NCBI GenBank assembly: GCA_947475415.1
Contig: CANJLH010000012.1
Location: forward strand, 51,465-115,464
From: Caulobacteraceae bacterium
GTDB taxonomy: Bacteria > Pseudomonadota > Alphaproteobacteria > Caulobacterales > Caulobacteraceae
Direction: 5' to 3'
Length of the DNA: 64,000 nt
Shown: positions 16,399 through 23,825 of the stretch, piece by piece
Layout of the letters: each line of letters begins with the position of its first letter
How positions within the stretch are numbered: position 1 is the first letter of the stretch
Notes under the pieces: model-generated
Told to the model about the DNA's origin: nothing
The model's input: the letters and a program-made list of their open reading frames with translations, nothing else
Database searches by the model: none
Program-made: the position numbers and the translations under genes

Positions 16399-16729
16399 TT
16401 CAGCAGGCCCGTTTTCACTGCGCCGGGCCGGCGCCGACTTGCGTTTCGCCGATTGTGGGCTGATCCGCGAGGGCGCTGTCAGAGTAAATTCAAAACTGGC
16501 CTTTCGGCGTGCGGCCACGTCACCACCAACCTGACGTTCTGGCGGTAAGGTGATGTTGTGGACGCCGCCCACGCCATCTCCGCAACCCAAATGTTCCCTA
16601 TTTGTTCTTGACGCCGCACCCCGTCCCCGATATATTGCGCGGTTGAGCTTTCCCCCGCGCCTGGGCGCGGGGGAGACAGACTCCGCCGCGCCTGCTAGCA
16701 GAAAGCTCCGTCTCCCCGCTGGATCGCCG
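16399..16729 (+). promoter_or_regulatory. 331-nt leader region of the DedA-DsbB-COQ7 operon
   Basis: No gene is seen here. Positions 16608-16613 read TTGACG and 16631-16636 read TATATT, separated by exactly 17 nt, which is a very good sigma-70-type promoter. A LexA box overlaps the -35 from the left (16593-16607). The transcribed leader of about 85 nt is highly self-complementary: 16645-16652 GAGCTTTC pairs with 16701-16708 GAAAGCTC, and inside lies a hairpin with arms TCCCCCGCGC and GCGCGGGGGA. Confidence 0.65.
16593..16607 (+). promoter_or_regulatory. LexA (SOS) box candidate 1
   Basis: GTTCCCTATTTGTTC is an exact match to the alphaproteobacterial LexA direct repeat GTTC-N7-GTTC. It ends one base before the -35 hexamer TTGACG of the DedA-DsbB-COQ7 promoter, where a bound repressor would block RNA polymerase. 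It differs by one base from candidate 3 at 24294-24308. Confidence 0.7.
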
Positions 16730-17308
16730 ATGCTTCGCAAGACCTACGACTGGGTGATGGGCCTGGCCGCATCGCCCCGCGCGCCCGTCGCCCTGGCCGT
16801 TGTTTCCTTCCTGGAAAGCTCGGTGTTTCCGATCCCGCCGGACGTGATGCTGGCGCCCATGGTGCTGGCCAGGCCGCAGCGGGCGTTCGTCTATGCCGGC
16901 ATCTGCGCGGCGGCCTCGGTGGTCGGCGGCTGCCTGGGCTACGCCATCGGCTATTATCTGGAGCCGGTGGGGACCTTCCTTTTGAGGCTGATCGGCCATC
17001 CGGAGGGCCAGGCGGCGTTCCAGGCCTGGTTCGACCGCTGGGGCCTGTGGGTGATCCTGATCAAGGGCCTGACCCCCATTCCCTATAAGCTGGTGACCAT
17101 CGCCTCGGGCCTGGCGCACTTTGACCTCGTCACCTTCATCTGGGCCTCGGTGGTGACCCGCGCCGGCCGGTTCTTCCTCACCGCCACCCTGCTGAAATAC
17201 TTCGGCCCGGCGATCCGCGCGGAGGTGGAGCGGCGGCTGGCCCTCTACACCACCATCGGCGTGGTGGTGCTGGTGGGCGGGGTGGTGGGCTGGAGACTAC
17301 TGCGATGA
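16730..17308 (+). CDS. DedA/YqaA-like membrane protein
   Basis: A 192-aa inner-membrane protein of the SNARE-associated/VTT (DedA) family, YqaA branch. The family signatures are FLESSVFPIPPDVMLAPMVLA near residue 27, GYAIGYYLEPVGTFLL, and the ILIKGLTPIPYKLVTIASG segment near residue 105 with its functionally important Arg/Lys replaced in typical YqaA style. DedA proteins act in membrane homeostasis, probably as lipid transporters. ATG at 16730 is used; longer upstream readings run through the promoter. It is 28 nt before dsbB in the same direction and lies behind a LexA-box candidate. Confidence 0.88.
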   Translation: MLRKTYDWVMGLAASPRAPVALAVVSFLESSVFPIPPDVMLAPMVLARPQRAFVYAGICAAASVVGGCLGYAIGYYLEPVGTFLLRLIGHPEGQAAFQAWFDRWGLWVILIKGLTPIPYKLVTIASGLAHFDLVTFIWASVVTRAGRFFLTATLLKYFGPAIRAEVERRLALYTTIGVVVLVGGVVGWRLLR

Positions 17309-17336
17309 GGCCAAGTTTGAGATCAGATCGCGGACC

Positions 17337-17855
17337 ATGGCGCACCTAATCGGCCTGATCCTTGATCGCTGGCGGCTGTGGGCGCTGGCGGGCTCCGCTG
17401 CGATGCTGGCGATCGCCCACGGGTTCGAGACGTTTGGCGGCCTCGCGCCCTGCACCCTTTGCCTGCGCCAGCGCGAGGTCTATTGGGCGGCGATGGCGGC
17501 GGCGGCGGCGGGGCTGATCCTGACGCGGCTGACCCGCGGTCGCGGCTGGCGGATTGGCGCCAACGCCGTCCTGGCGGCGATCTTCGCGGTGGGCATAGGC
17601 TATGCGGTCTATCACGCCGGCGCGGAGTGGAAGTTCTGGCCCGGCCCCAGCGCCTGCGCGTCTGGCGGCGCGGGCGCGGTCAGACTTGAGGACCTGAGCG
17701 GATTGATGAACGGCGCCAAGGTGAAGCCCCCCGCCTGCGATCAGGCGGCCTGGGTGTTCTTAGGGCTCAGCATGGCGGGATGGAACGCGCTGATCTCCAC
17801 GAAACTGACCGTCCTCAGCCTCGCCGCGGCGCTGCGCGAGAGGGCGCGGCCATGA
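17337..17855 (+). CDS. DsbB-type disulfide bond formation protein
   Basis: A 172-aa four-helix membrane protein. The first periplasmic loop has the active cysteine pair in APCTLCLRQREVYW (CxxC), and the second loop has the partner cysteines at SACAS and PPACDQA. This layout is that of DsbB, which reoxidises DsbA using ubiquinone. Its position next to COQ7, a ubiquinone-biosynthesis enzyme, fits a shared interest in quinone. The stop overlaps the coq7 start by 4 nt (ATGA), so translation is coupled. Confidence 0.9.
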   Translation: MAHLIGLILDRWRLWALAGSAAMLAIAHGFETFGGLAPCTLCLRQREVYWAAMAAAAAGLILTRLTRGRGWRIGANAVLAAIFAVGIGYAVYHAGAEWKFWPGPSACASGGAGAVRLEDLSGLMNGAKVKPPACDQAAWVFLGLSMAGWNALISTKLTVLSLAAALRERARP

Positions 17856-18415
17856 CCGAAAGGCCCGTTCCTCCGCGTCCCGGCTCTGGCGCCTTAAAGG
17901 CCAGGCTGGCCGAGATCCTTCGCGTGGATCACGCTGGAGAACTGGCCGCCGTGGCCATCTATCGCGGACAACGGGCGGTGTTTGGCCAGGCCGCCGGCCA
18001 TGAGCGCATCGCAGGCCAGCTTGAGGACATGCAGGGGCATGAAGCCGTCCACCTGGCGCGCTTCGAGGCGCTGCTGAATGAACGCAAGGTGCGGCCTACC
18101 GCGCTGGCGCCGCTCTGGCGGCTGGCGGGTTTCGCGCTTGGGGCCGGCACAGCGCTAATGGGCGACAAGGCCGCCCACGCCTGCACTGAAGCGGTGGAAA
18201 CGGTGATCGAGGAACATTACGCCAGTCAGGTCGCCGAGCTCTCGGACCGGGAGCCCGAGCTTGCCGGCGAGCTAGGCCGGTTTCGGGCGGAGGAACTCGC
18301 CCATCGCGATCTGGCCCTGGCGGAAGGGGCCCGCGGCGCACCCGCCTACGGTCTGCTCGCCGCGGTGATACGCACCGGTTGCCGGGCCGCGATCCGGATC
18401 AGCGAAAAGCTCTGA
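17852..18415 (+). CDS. coq7: COQ7-type demethoxyubiquinone hydroxylase
   Basis: A 187-aa di-iron hydroxylase of the COQ7/Clk-1 family. The ferritin-like ligands are visible in two matching halves: RVDHAGELAAV (Glu) with MQGHEAVHL (ExxH) and VIEEHYASQVAEL with RAEELAHRD (ExxH). It catalyses the hydroxylation of 2-polyprenyl-3-methyl-6-methoxy-benzoquinol in ubiquinone synthesis at the membrane surface. ATG at 17852 overlaps the dsbB stop. Length matches the bacterial family. Confidence 0.95.
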   Translation: MTERPVPPRPGSGALKARLAEILRVDHAGELAAVAIYRGQRAVFGQAAGHERIAGQLEDMQGHEAVHLARFEALLNERKVRPTALAPLWRLAGFALGAGTALMGDKAAHACTEAVETVIEEHYASQVAELSDREPELAGELGRFRAEELAHRDLALAEGARGAPAYGLLAAVIRTGCRAAIRISEKL

Positions 18416-18458
18416 CGCCATGCGAACGCAACCATGGGGGGCTAGCCATACGCAAAAA

Positions 18459-18473
18459 GTTCTGCTTTTGTTC
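18459..18473 (+). promoter_or_regulatory. LexA (SOS) box candidate 2
   Basis: GTTCTGCTTTTGTTC matches GTTC-N7-GTTC exactly, with an A/T-rich spacer. It is in the 75-nt gap after coq7 and only 17 nt before the start codon of the small CxC protein, a placing that would cover its promoter or transcript start. Confidence 0.65.
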
Positions 18474-18490
18474 CGTCATCGGAGGCGGCG

Positions 18491-18742
18491 ATGGCGGACG
18501 GATATCATCAGCTTGAGATCGGGGCGCGGCTTGAGCCCGGCGCCCGGACACTCAGCGTACGCTGCGCCTGCGGGCGCCGGGGCTCGATCGACCCCGCGCC
18601 CTGGCGGGCCCAGGGTCTGTGCGGTCAACCGCTGGAGAGCCTGGAGCCACGGGTGCGCTGCACCTGCGGGGCGCGGCGCTCGATGCTCGCACCGATCTGT
18701 GCGGACGTCGCGCCGCGCGGCGGGTTCTGGATTTTCCGCTGA
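18491..18742 (+). CDS. Small CxC zinc-ribbon-like protein
   Basis: An 83-aa protein with six cysteines: C25-x-C27 (RCACGRRGS), C44, C57-x-C59 (RCTCGARRS) and C70. The two CxCGxRR knuckles suggest a treble-clef or zinc-ribbon metal site. A strong GGAGG ribbosome-binding site stands 7 nt before the ATG, which supports translation of so short a gene. It is downstream of a LexA-box candidate and upstream of the tandem Cys-domain gene by 91 nt in the same direction. Function unknown; a nucleic-acid-binding accessory protein is one possibility, from the knuckles and basic charge. Confidence 0.65.
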   Translation: MADGYHQLEIGARLEPGARTLSVRCACGRRGSIDPAPWRAQGLCGQPLESLEPRVRCTCGARRSMLAPICADVAPRGGFWIFR

Positions 18743-18833
18743 AGCTTCGCCGTCAGGCCCAGCGCTTGCGAGCCGCGGGTGTCGGGGCGGTTTACGTCCC
18801 GCGCCGGGACAGCCGTAGCTTAAGGGGCCGAAT

Positions 18834-19799
18834 ATGTACGATGTGGCGGAAGAATTCCCGCAGGCGCCGCAGAACGTCGCCGGCGAGGCGGACTTTCAGC
18901 GCGGCGCCTGGGTCGAAGTGCGCTCCGCGACCGAGATCGCCGCCACCCTCGACGCCGACGGATGTCTGGACGGCCTGCCCTTCATGCCGGAGATGGCGCG
19001 CCTCTGCGGCCGGCGCCTGAAGGTCCTCAAGCGCGCCGACAAGACCTGCGTCGAGGGTTTCGGCCTGCGGCGGATGCGCGACACCGTGTTCCTGGATGAA
19101 TCGCGCTGTGACGGCGCGGCCCATGAATCCTGCGCGCGCAACTGCCTTATGTTCTGGAAGGAGGCCTGGCTGAAGCCGGCCAGCCTGGCGCCCGCGCCGC
19201 CCAGCGATGCCGATCCGACCGTCGGCCTGCCGCCGCTGCGCACCCGCGAGGGCGACCGGTTCATCTGTCAGTCCACGGCCCTGGCCGCCGCCACGGCGCC
19301 GGTGTCGAAATTCGCCATGGATCACCTGATCACCGACCTGCGGCGCGGTGACATCACACGGGGCCGGTTGGCGCACATCATCGCGCGCACCGCCGCCAAT
19401 GTGGCCCTGCGGTTGATCGGGCTGTCGCCGATCAACTTCCTGAAAGGCCCCGGCGCGGAAAGGTCTCGCGGCGGCCTGAACCTGAAGCCGGGCGACTGGG
19501 TTCGGGTGAAATCCGCCGCGGAGATCCGCGCCACCCTGGACGCCGAGGGCAAGAACCTGGGCCTGGCTTTCGAGCCGGAGATGGTCCGCTACGCCGGCGG
19601 CGTGCACCAGGTGGAGTTCCTGGTCTCGCGGATGATCCACGAGGAAACCGGCCGGATGGTCAAGCTTCAGCGCACCGTCGCCCTGCGCGGCCTGTCCTGC
19701 ATTGGCCTTTGCGTGCGCAACTGTCCTCGGGCCAACACTCTGTACTGGCGCGAGATCTGGCTGGAGCGCGCCGACCCGCCGACGGCGCTCGCCAATTGA
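18834..19799 (+). CDS. Protein with two copies of an uncharacterised Cys-rich domain
   Basis: A 321-aa protein built from two related halves: residues 25-113 and 221-310. Each half follows the pattern WVxVxSAxEIxATLDxxG, then GLxFxPEM, then C-x-G followed by a CxxxC-type pair and a W(K/R)E(A/I)WL end. In copy 1 all cysteines are present (C44, C58, C72, C92, C100, C104); copy 2 keeps C289, C293 and C297 but has lost the earlier ones. The single-domain form is a recurring bacterial family of unknown function. The linker (residues 140-205) has a FICQSTALAAAT block and an amphipathic stretch. No signal peptide. A GGGG site precedes the ATG at 18834. Confidence 0.8.
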   Translation: MYDVAEEFPQAPQNVAGEADFQRGAWVEVRSATEIAATLDADGCLDGLPFMPEMARLCGRRLKVLKRADKTCVEGFGLRRMRDTVFLDESRCDGAAHESCARNCLMFWKEAWLKPASLAPAPPSDADPTVGLPPLRTREGDRFICQSTALAAATAPVSKFAMDHLITDLRRGDITRGRLAHIIARTAANVALRLIGLSPINFLKGPGAERSRGGLNLKPGDWVRVKSAAEIRATLDAEGKNLGLAFEPEMVRYAGGVHQVEFLVSRMIHEETGRMVKLQRTVALRGLSCIGLCVRNCPRANTLYWREIWLERADPPTALAN

Positions 19800-19881
19800 G
19801 CGAGCCCGCCTCGCTCGTGGCGCGAACCTTGCCTCCATTGAGACAACGGCCGAGCCGCCGTTTCAAATGAGGACTGGGACC

Positions 19882-20076
19882 ATGGGAATGTCGATCCAGG
19901 AAGCCAACGCCCGCGCCCTTAGCGAAGCACGCCGCCGCCGCCGCCTTGACGGCCGCAACGCGCCCGACCGCTGCGTGGACGAATATCTGTCGCTGTTGGC
20001 CGGCGACCCGCGCCGGCCCCAGCTCACGCGGGTGATCGCAGCTCTAAGCATGATCCAGGGCGTCGGCGCCCACTGA
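19882..20076 (+). CDS. Small basic hypothetical protein, 64 aa
   Basis: A 64-aa protein, MGMSIQEANARALSEARRRR and onward, with an Arg-rich centre (residues 17-30) and a short hydrophobic C-terminal helix. A GAGG site lies before the ATG at 19882; an ATG at 19867 gives five more residues. No domain is recognised. Codon composition fits the neighbourhood. It stands alone between the tandem Cys-domain gene and the TetR operon. Confidence 0.5.
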   Translation: MGMSIQEANARALSEARRRRRLDGRNAPDRCVDEYLSLLAGDPRRPQLTRVIAALSMIQGVGAH

Positions 20077-20116
20077 CTTTCAGCGCTTCGGTAAACTTGC
20101 ACTTCCCAAGGTAGCG

Positions 20117-20152
20117 GCCTACTAATAACTGACCAGTCAGTTATTAGTAGGC
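20117..20152. promoter_or_regulatory. 36-bp perfect palindrome, likely TetR operator
   Basis: Arms GCCTACTAATAACTGA (20117-20132) and TCAGTTATTAGTAGGC (20137-20152) are exact reverse complements over 16 bp with a 4-nt centre CCAG. The palindrome ends 4 nt before the TetR start codon, so it covers the promoter and ribosome-binding region. Binding by the downstream TetR protein and autoregulation of the whole efflux operon are the natural reading. It is unusually long for a TetR site (typically 15-30 bp). Confidence 0.85.
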
Positions 20153-20156
20153 GCGG

Positions 20157-20795
20157 ATGAACCCGACTTCGAGCCCCAAATTTCGCCGGCGCAAGGCCGA
20201 CCGACCGCGCGAGATCGTCGCCGCGGCCCTGCAGATCTTCGCCGAAAAGGGATTCGCATCGGCCCGATTGGATGAAATCGCCACCCGGGCCGGTTTGTCG
20301 AAGGGGGCGGTCTACCTCTATTTCGAAACCAAGGAAGACGTGTTCCGCGCCGTGGTGGAGCACGCCATCGCCCCCGAAATCGACCTGGCCCGGGCCGCAA
20401 TCGCCGCCCATCCCGGGCCCCTGCCCGATCTGCTGCGCCTACTGGCCGAACGATTTGTCGCGGTGGTGGGCGGTTCGGCGGTCGGCGGGGTGGCCAAGAT
20501 GGTTATCGGCGAAGCGCGCAACTTCCCCGAACTGGCCAGGGTCTGGCACGACCGGCTTGTATCCAAGGTTATCGGCGCGGTCGCCTCCGCCGTAGCCGCC
20601 GCCCAGGTCCGCGGCGAAGTGCGTCCCGGCGATCCCCGGATCTATGCACTGCAGATCATCGCGCCGCTGCTGGTGGGGGTGATCTGGCGCGAGACATTCG
20701 TGCCAGTTGGCGCACCGGAATTCGACCTGTCCAGTCTTTCCGTCCAGCACCTGGACACGCTTCTGGTCGGGCTGCTCACTCCGGAGAGCGCATGA
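20157..20795 (+). CDS. TetR/AcrR-family repressor
   Basis: A 212-aa regulator with an N-terminal helix-turn-helix (residues about 18-65: PREIVAAALQIFAEKGF, then LDEIATRAGLSKGAVYLYFETKEDVF), the hallmark of the TetR family. The C-terminal ligand domain resembles the AcrR/YbiH (CecR) type. The stop overlaps the start of the HlyD gene by 4 nt, so the repressor leads a four-gene efflux operon. The 36-bp palindrome before it is the likely binding site. The ligand is unknown, probably a substrate of the pump. Confidence 0.93.
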   Translation: MNPTSSPKFRRRKADRPREIVAAALQIFAEKGFASARLDEIATRAGLSKGAVYLYFETKEDVFRAVVEHAIAPEIDLARAAIAAHPGPLPDLLRLLAERFVAVVGGSAVGGVAKMVIGEARNFPELARVWHDRLVSKVIGAVASAVAAAQVRGEVRPGDPRIYALQIIAPLLVGVIWRETFVPVGAPEFDLSSLSVQHLDTLLVGLLTPESA

Positions 20796-21766
20796 AACCT
20801 CAGCGTCTGCTCGTTGTCGCCCTCCTGGCCGCCGCGGCCGCACTTGCGGCGATCCTGTTCCTGGCGCCCCGCCTGAAGGCCCGTCCTGCGCTATCCGGCT
20901 ATGTGGAGGGAGAGGCGATCTATATGGCCGCCCCTATCTCCGGCGCCGTGGCCTCCATCTCGGTGGCGCGCGGCGACCGGGTTTCGGCGGGCCAGCCGCT
21001 GTTCGCCATCGACCCGAAGATATTGACCGCCCAACGGGCGCAGCAGTCCGCCCAGGTCGCGGCCGCCCAGGCCCAGGCCCGCGACGCCCGCCTGGGCCAG
21101 CGGCCGACGGAGCTGGCGGTGTTCGAGGCCGAGGCCGCCGCCGCCGAGGCCGCGGCGCGCAACGCCGAGGCGGACTTACGCCGGACCGAACCCCTGGTGC
21201 GCCAGGGGATCTATGCGCCGGCGCGGCTGGACAACGCCCGCGCCGGCGCCCAGGCCGCGCAGGCCCGGGCCGCAGCCGCGCGACGGCGACTGGACACCGC
21301 CCGCCTGGGCGCCCGCGAGGAGCAGGTCCGCGCCGCCGATTCCAAAGTCGCCCAGGCCGGCGCAGCCCTGGCGGAGGTTCAAGCGAGACTCGCAGACACC
21401 TCTCCGGTCGCCCCGGCGGCGGGCCGGATCGAGGACGTATTCTATCAGCCCGGTGAATGGGCGGCGGCGAACCAGCCAATCCTCTCGATCCTGCCAGACG
21501 ACCGGGTGCGGCTGCGGTTCTTCGCGCCGGCGGCCAGCGTGGCCCTCTACCGGCCGGGCGCCGACGTTAGGTTCAGCTGTGACGGCTGCAAGTCCGGCCT
21601 CACCGCGCGTATCACCTATGTTAGCCCGAGACCCGAATTCACCCCGCCGGTGATCTACTCACGTGAGGCGCGCGACCGGCTGGTCTATCTGATCGAAGCC
21701 CGGCCCAGCGCGCGACTTAACCCCGGTCAGCCGGTGGATGTGGCCCCTCTAGGGCCGGGCAGGTGA
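20792..21766 (+). CDS. HlyD-family membrane fusion protein
   Basis: A 324-aa periplasmic adaptor anchored by an N-terminal segment (residues 5-26). It has the lipoyl-like half ISGAVASISVARGDRVSAGQPLFAID, then an Ala/Arg-rich alpha-helical hairpin (about residues 70-205) and the returning half SPVAPAAGRIEDVFYQPGEWAAANQPI. The arrangement TetR-HlyD-ATPase-permease is that of the YbhG/YbhF/YbhS export system. It links the ABC pump to an outer membrane channel encoded elsewhere. Translationally coupled to both neighbours by 4-nt overlaps. Confidence 0.92.
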   Translation: MKPQRLLVVALLAAAAALAAILFLAPRLKARPALSGYVEGEAIYMAAPISGAVASISVARGDRVSAGQPLFAIDPKILTAQRAQQSAQVAAAQAQARDARLGQRPTELAVFEAEAAAAEAAARNAEADLRRTEPLVRQGIYAPARLDNARAGAQAAQARAAAARRRLDTARLGAREEQVRAADSKVAQAGAALAEVQARLADTSPVAPAAGRIEDVFYQPGEWAAANQPILSILPDDRVRLRFFAPAASVALYRPGADVRFSCDGCKSGLTARITYVSPRPEFTPPVIYSREARDRLVYLIEARPSARLNPGQPVDVAPLGPGR

Positions 21767-22680
21767 GCTACGCTATCGATGTCGTGGGGCTCAACAAGCG
21801 CTTCGGCGACAAACATGTGGTGCGTGACGTGGCGCTGCGGCTGGAGAGCGGGCGGATCTGCGGCTTCCTGGGTCCGAACGGCTCGGGCAAGACCACCACG
21901 CTGAGAATGCTTTGCGGCCTGCTGACGCCGGACTCCGGATCGGGAACCTGCCTCGGCTATGACCTGATCGCCCAATCCGGCGAGATCAAGCTGCGCACCG
22001 GCTACATGACCCAGCGTTTCTCGCTCTATGAGGACCTGACCATCCAGGAAAACCTGGAGTTCTCGGCTCGGGTTCACGGACTGGACCGCCCACCCGCGCG
22101 GGTGGCCGACGCCCTGGATCGTCTGGGGCTGGCAGAACGGCGCGGTCAGTTGGCCGGGGCCCTCTCCGGCGGCTGGAAGCAGCGGCTGGCGCTGGCCACG
22201 GCGACCCTGCACGAACCGCAACTGCTGCTTCTGGACGAACCCACCGCGGGCGTCGATCCCAAGGCCCGCCGCGCCTTCTGGGACGAGATCCACGCCCTGG
22301 CCGCCCAGGGTCTCACCGTGCTGGTCTCCACACACTACATGGACGAGGCCGAGCGGTGCCATGAGATCGCCTATATCAGCTACGGCCGGATGATCGCCCG
22401 GGGCACGGCCGCGGAGGTGATCGCCCAGGCGCACATGGTCACTCTGCATGGCGAAGGGCCGGGCGTGGACCGGCTGGCCCATGAGATCGCCGCCCGGCCC
22501 GGCGTGATCGCGGCCGCCCCGTTCGGGGCCGCGCTCAGGGTGAGCGGCGAGGACCGCGCCGCCCTGGAAGCCGCCATCGCGCCCTGGCGGCGCGAGCCGT
22601 TCCGCTGGACGGCGTCCGAGCCTACCCTGGAGGACGTGTTCATCCGGCTGATGGCCGGGGCCGAGGACAACTACCAATGA
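21763..22680 (+). CDS. ABC transporter ATP-binding protein
   Basis: A 305-aa ATPase. Walker A GPNGSGKTTT near residue 38, signature LSGGWKQRLALA (a variant LSGGW in place of LSGGQ), Walker B LLLLDEPTAGVD, and the switch H in VLVSTHYMDEAERC. The C-terminal 70 residues form the extension common to ABC-2 drug exporters. E. coli YbhF has two such domains in one chain; here there is one, so the pump would work as a dimer. Starts with GTG overlapping the HlyD stop, and its stop overlaps the permease ATG. Confidence 0.95.
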   Translation: MSYAIDVVGLNKRFGDKHVVRDVALRLESGRICGFLGPNGSGKTTTLRMLCGLLTPDSGSGTCLGYDLIAQSGEIKLRTGYMTQRFSLYEDLTIQENLEFSARVHGLDRPPARVADALDRLGLAERRGQLAGALSGGWKQRLALATATLHEPQLLLLDEPTAGVDPKARRAFWDEIHALAAQGLTVLVSTHYMDEAERCHEIAYISYGRMIARGTAAEVIAQAHMVTLHGEGPGVDRLAHEIAARPGVIAAAPFGAALRVSGEDRAALEAAIAPWRREPFRWTASEPTLEDVFIRLMAGAEDNYQ

Positions 22681-23810
22681 GCGGCTTCTCGCTCCTGCGG
22701 GTGGCCGCGGTGATGATCAAGGAATTCAAGCAGCTCACCCGGGACCGGCTGACATACGCCATGATCCTCGCCATGCCGGTCGTGCAGTTGCTGCTGTTCG
22801 GCTACGCCATCAACTCCGAGCCGCGCCAACTGCCGACGGCGATCCTGGTGCAGGAGGATTCCACCTTCGCCCGCTCGGCGGTGGCGGCGCTGCACAACAG
22901 CGCCTACTTCGACCTCGTCGCCCAGGCGCGCTCGCCGGCTGAGCTGGACGCCCTGATCCGCTCCGGCGAGGTGCAGTTCGCAATCACAATCCCCGGGGAC
23001 TTCACCCGCCGGGTGGTGCGCGGCGACCACGCCCGCATCCTGGTGGAGGCCGACGCCTCTGATCCTTCCGCAACCAGCGGGGCGGCGGCGGCGCTGGCCG
23101 CCCTGCCCAGCCAGATGCTGGTTCACGACCTGAAGGGCGCGCTGGCGTACCGCGCGCCGACCCCGCCCCCCTTCGAGGTGATCATGCACAAGCGCTACAA
23201 CCCCGAGGCCATCACCGCCTACAACATCGTGCCGGGCCTGCTGGGGGTGATCCTGTCGATGACCCTGGTGATGATGACTTCGCTCAGTATGACCCGGGAG
23301 ACCGAGCGGGGCACACTGGAAAGCCTGCTGGCGACGCCGGTGGAGCCCTTCGAGGTGATGGTCGGAAAACTCGCGCCCTATGTGCTGGTGGGGGTGATCC
23401 AGACGGCGCTGTTCCTGGTGTTGGCCCGATTGCTGTTCGGCGTGCCGATGGTCGGCGGCTGGGGCGGGCTGGCGATCGGGCTCAGCCTGTTCATCCTGGG
23501 CTCTCTTTCGCTGGGGTTCCTGATCTCCACGGTGGCCCGCTCACAGCTGCAGGCCATGCAGATGAGCTTCTTCTACATCCTGCCCTCGATCCTGCTGTCG
23601 GGTTTCCTGTTCCCGTTCCGCGGCATGCCGGCATGGGCGCAGGGGATCGGCCAGGCGATCCCGGTCACCCACTTCCTGCGGGTGGTGCGCGGCGCCCTCC
23701 TGAAGGGCCTGGGCGTCGGCGACATCTGGCGCGAGCTTGTGGCGCTGCTGATCTTCGTCAGCGTGGTCACCGCCATCGCCATGGCGCGGTATCGGCGGAC
23801 GCTGGACTGA
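22677..23810 (+). CDS. ABC-2 type transporter permease
   Basis: A 377-aa inner-membrane permease of the YbhS/YbhR type. One segment lies near residue 25 (YAMILAMPVVQLLLFGYAI), followed by a large periplasmic domain (residues 45-175) and five further segments, with the ABC-2 signature TRETERGTLESLLATPV in the cytoplasmic loop. The end FPFRGMPAWAQGIGQAIPVTHFLRVVRG is diagnostic of the family. Only one permease gene is present, so a homodimer is likely. Last gene of the operon; it ends 15 nt before a convergent gene. Confidence 0.94.
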   Translation: MSGFSLLRVAAVMIKEFKQLTRDRLTYAMILAMPVVQLLLFGYAINSEPRQLPTAILVQEDSTFARSAVAALHNSAYFDLVAQARSPAELDALIRSGEVQFAITIPGDFTRRVVRGDHARILVEADASDPSATSGAAAALAALPSQMLVHDLKGALAYRAPTPPPFEVIMHKRYNPEAITAYNIVPGLLGVILSMTLVMMTSLSMTRETERGTLESLLATPVEPFEVMVGKLAPYVLVGVIQTALFLVLARLLFGVPMVGGWGGLAIGLSLFILGSLSLGFLISTVARSQLQAMQMSFFYILPSILLSGFLFPFRGMPAWAQGIGQAIPVTHFLRVVRGALLKGLGVGDIWRELVALLIFVSVVTAIAMARYRRTLD

Positions 23811-23825
23811 GGCGGCCAGGCCCGA

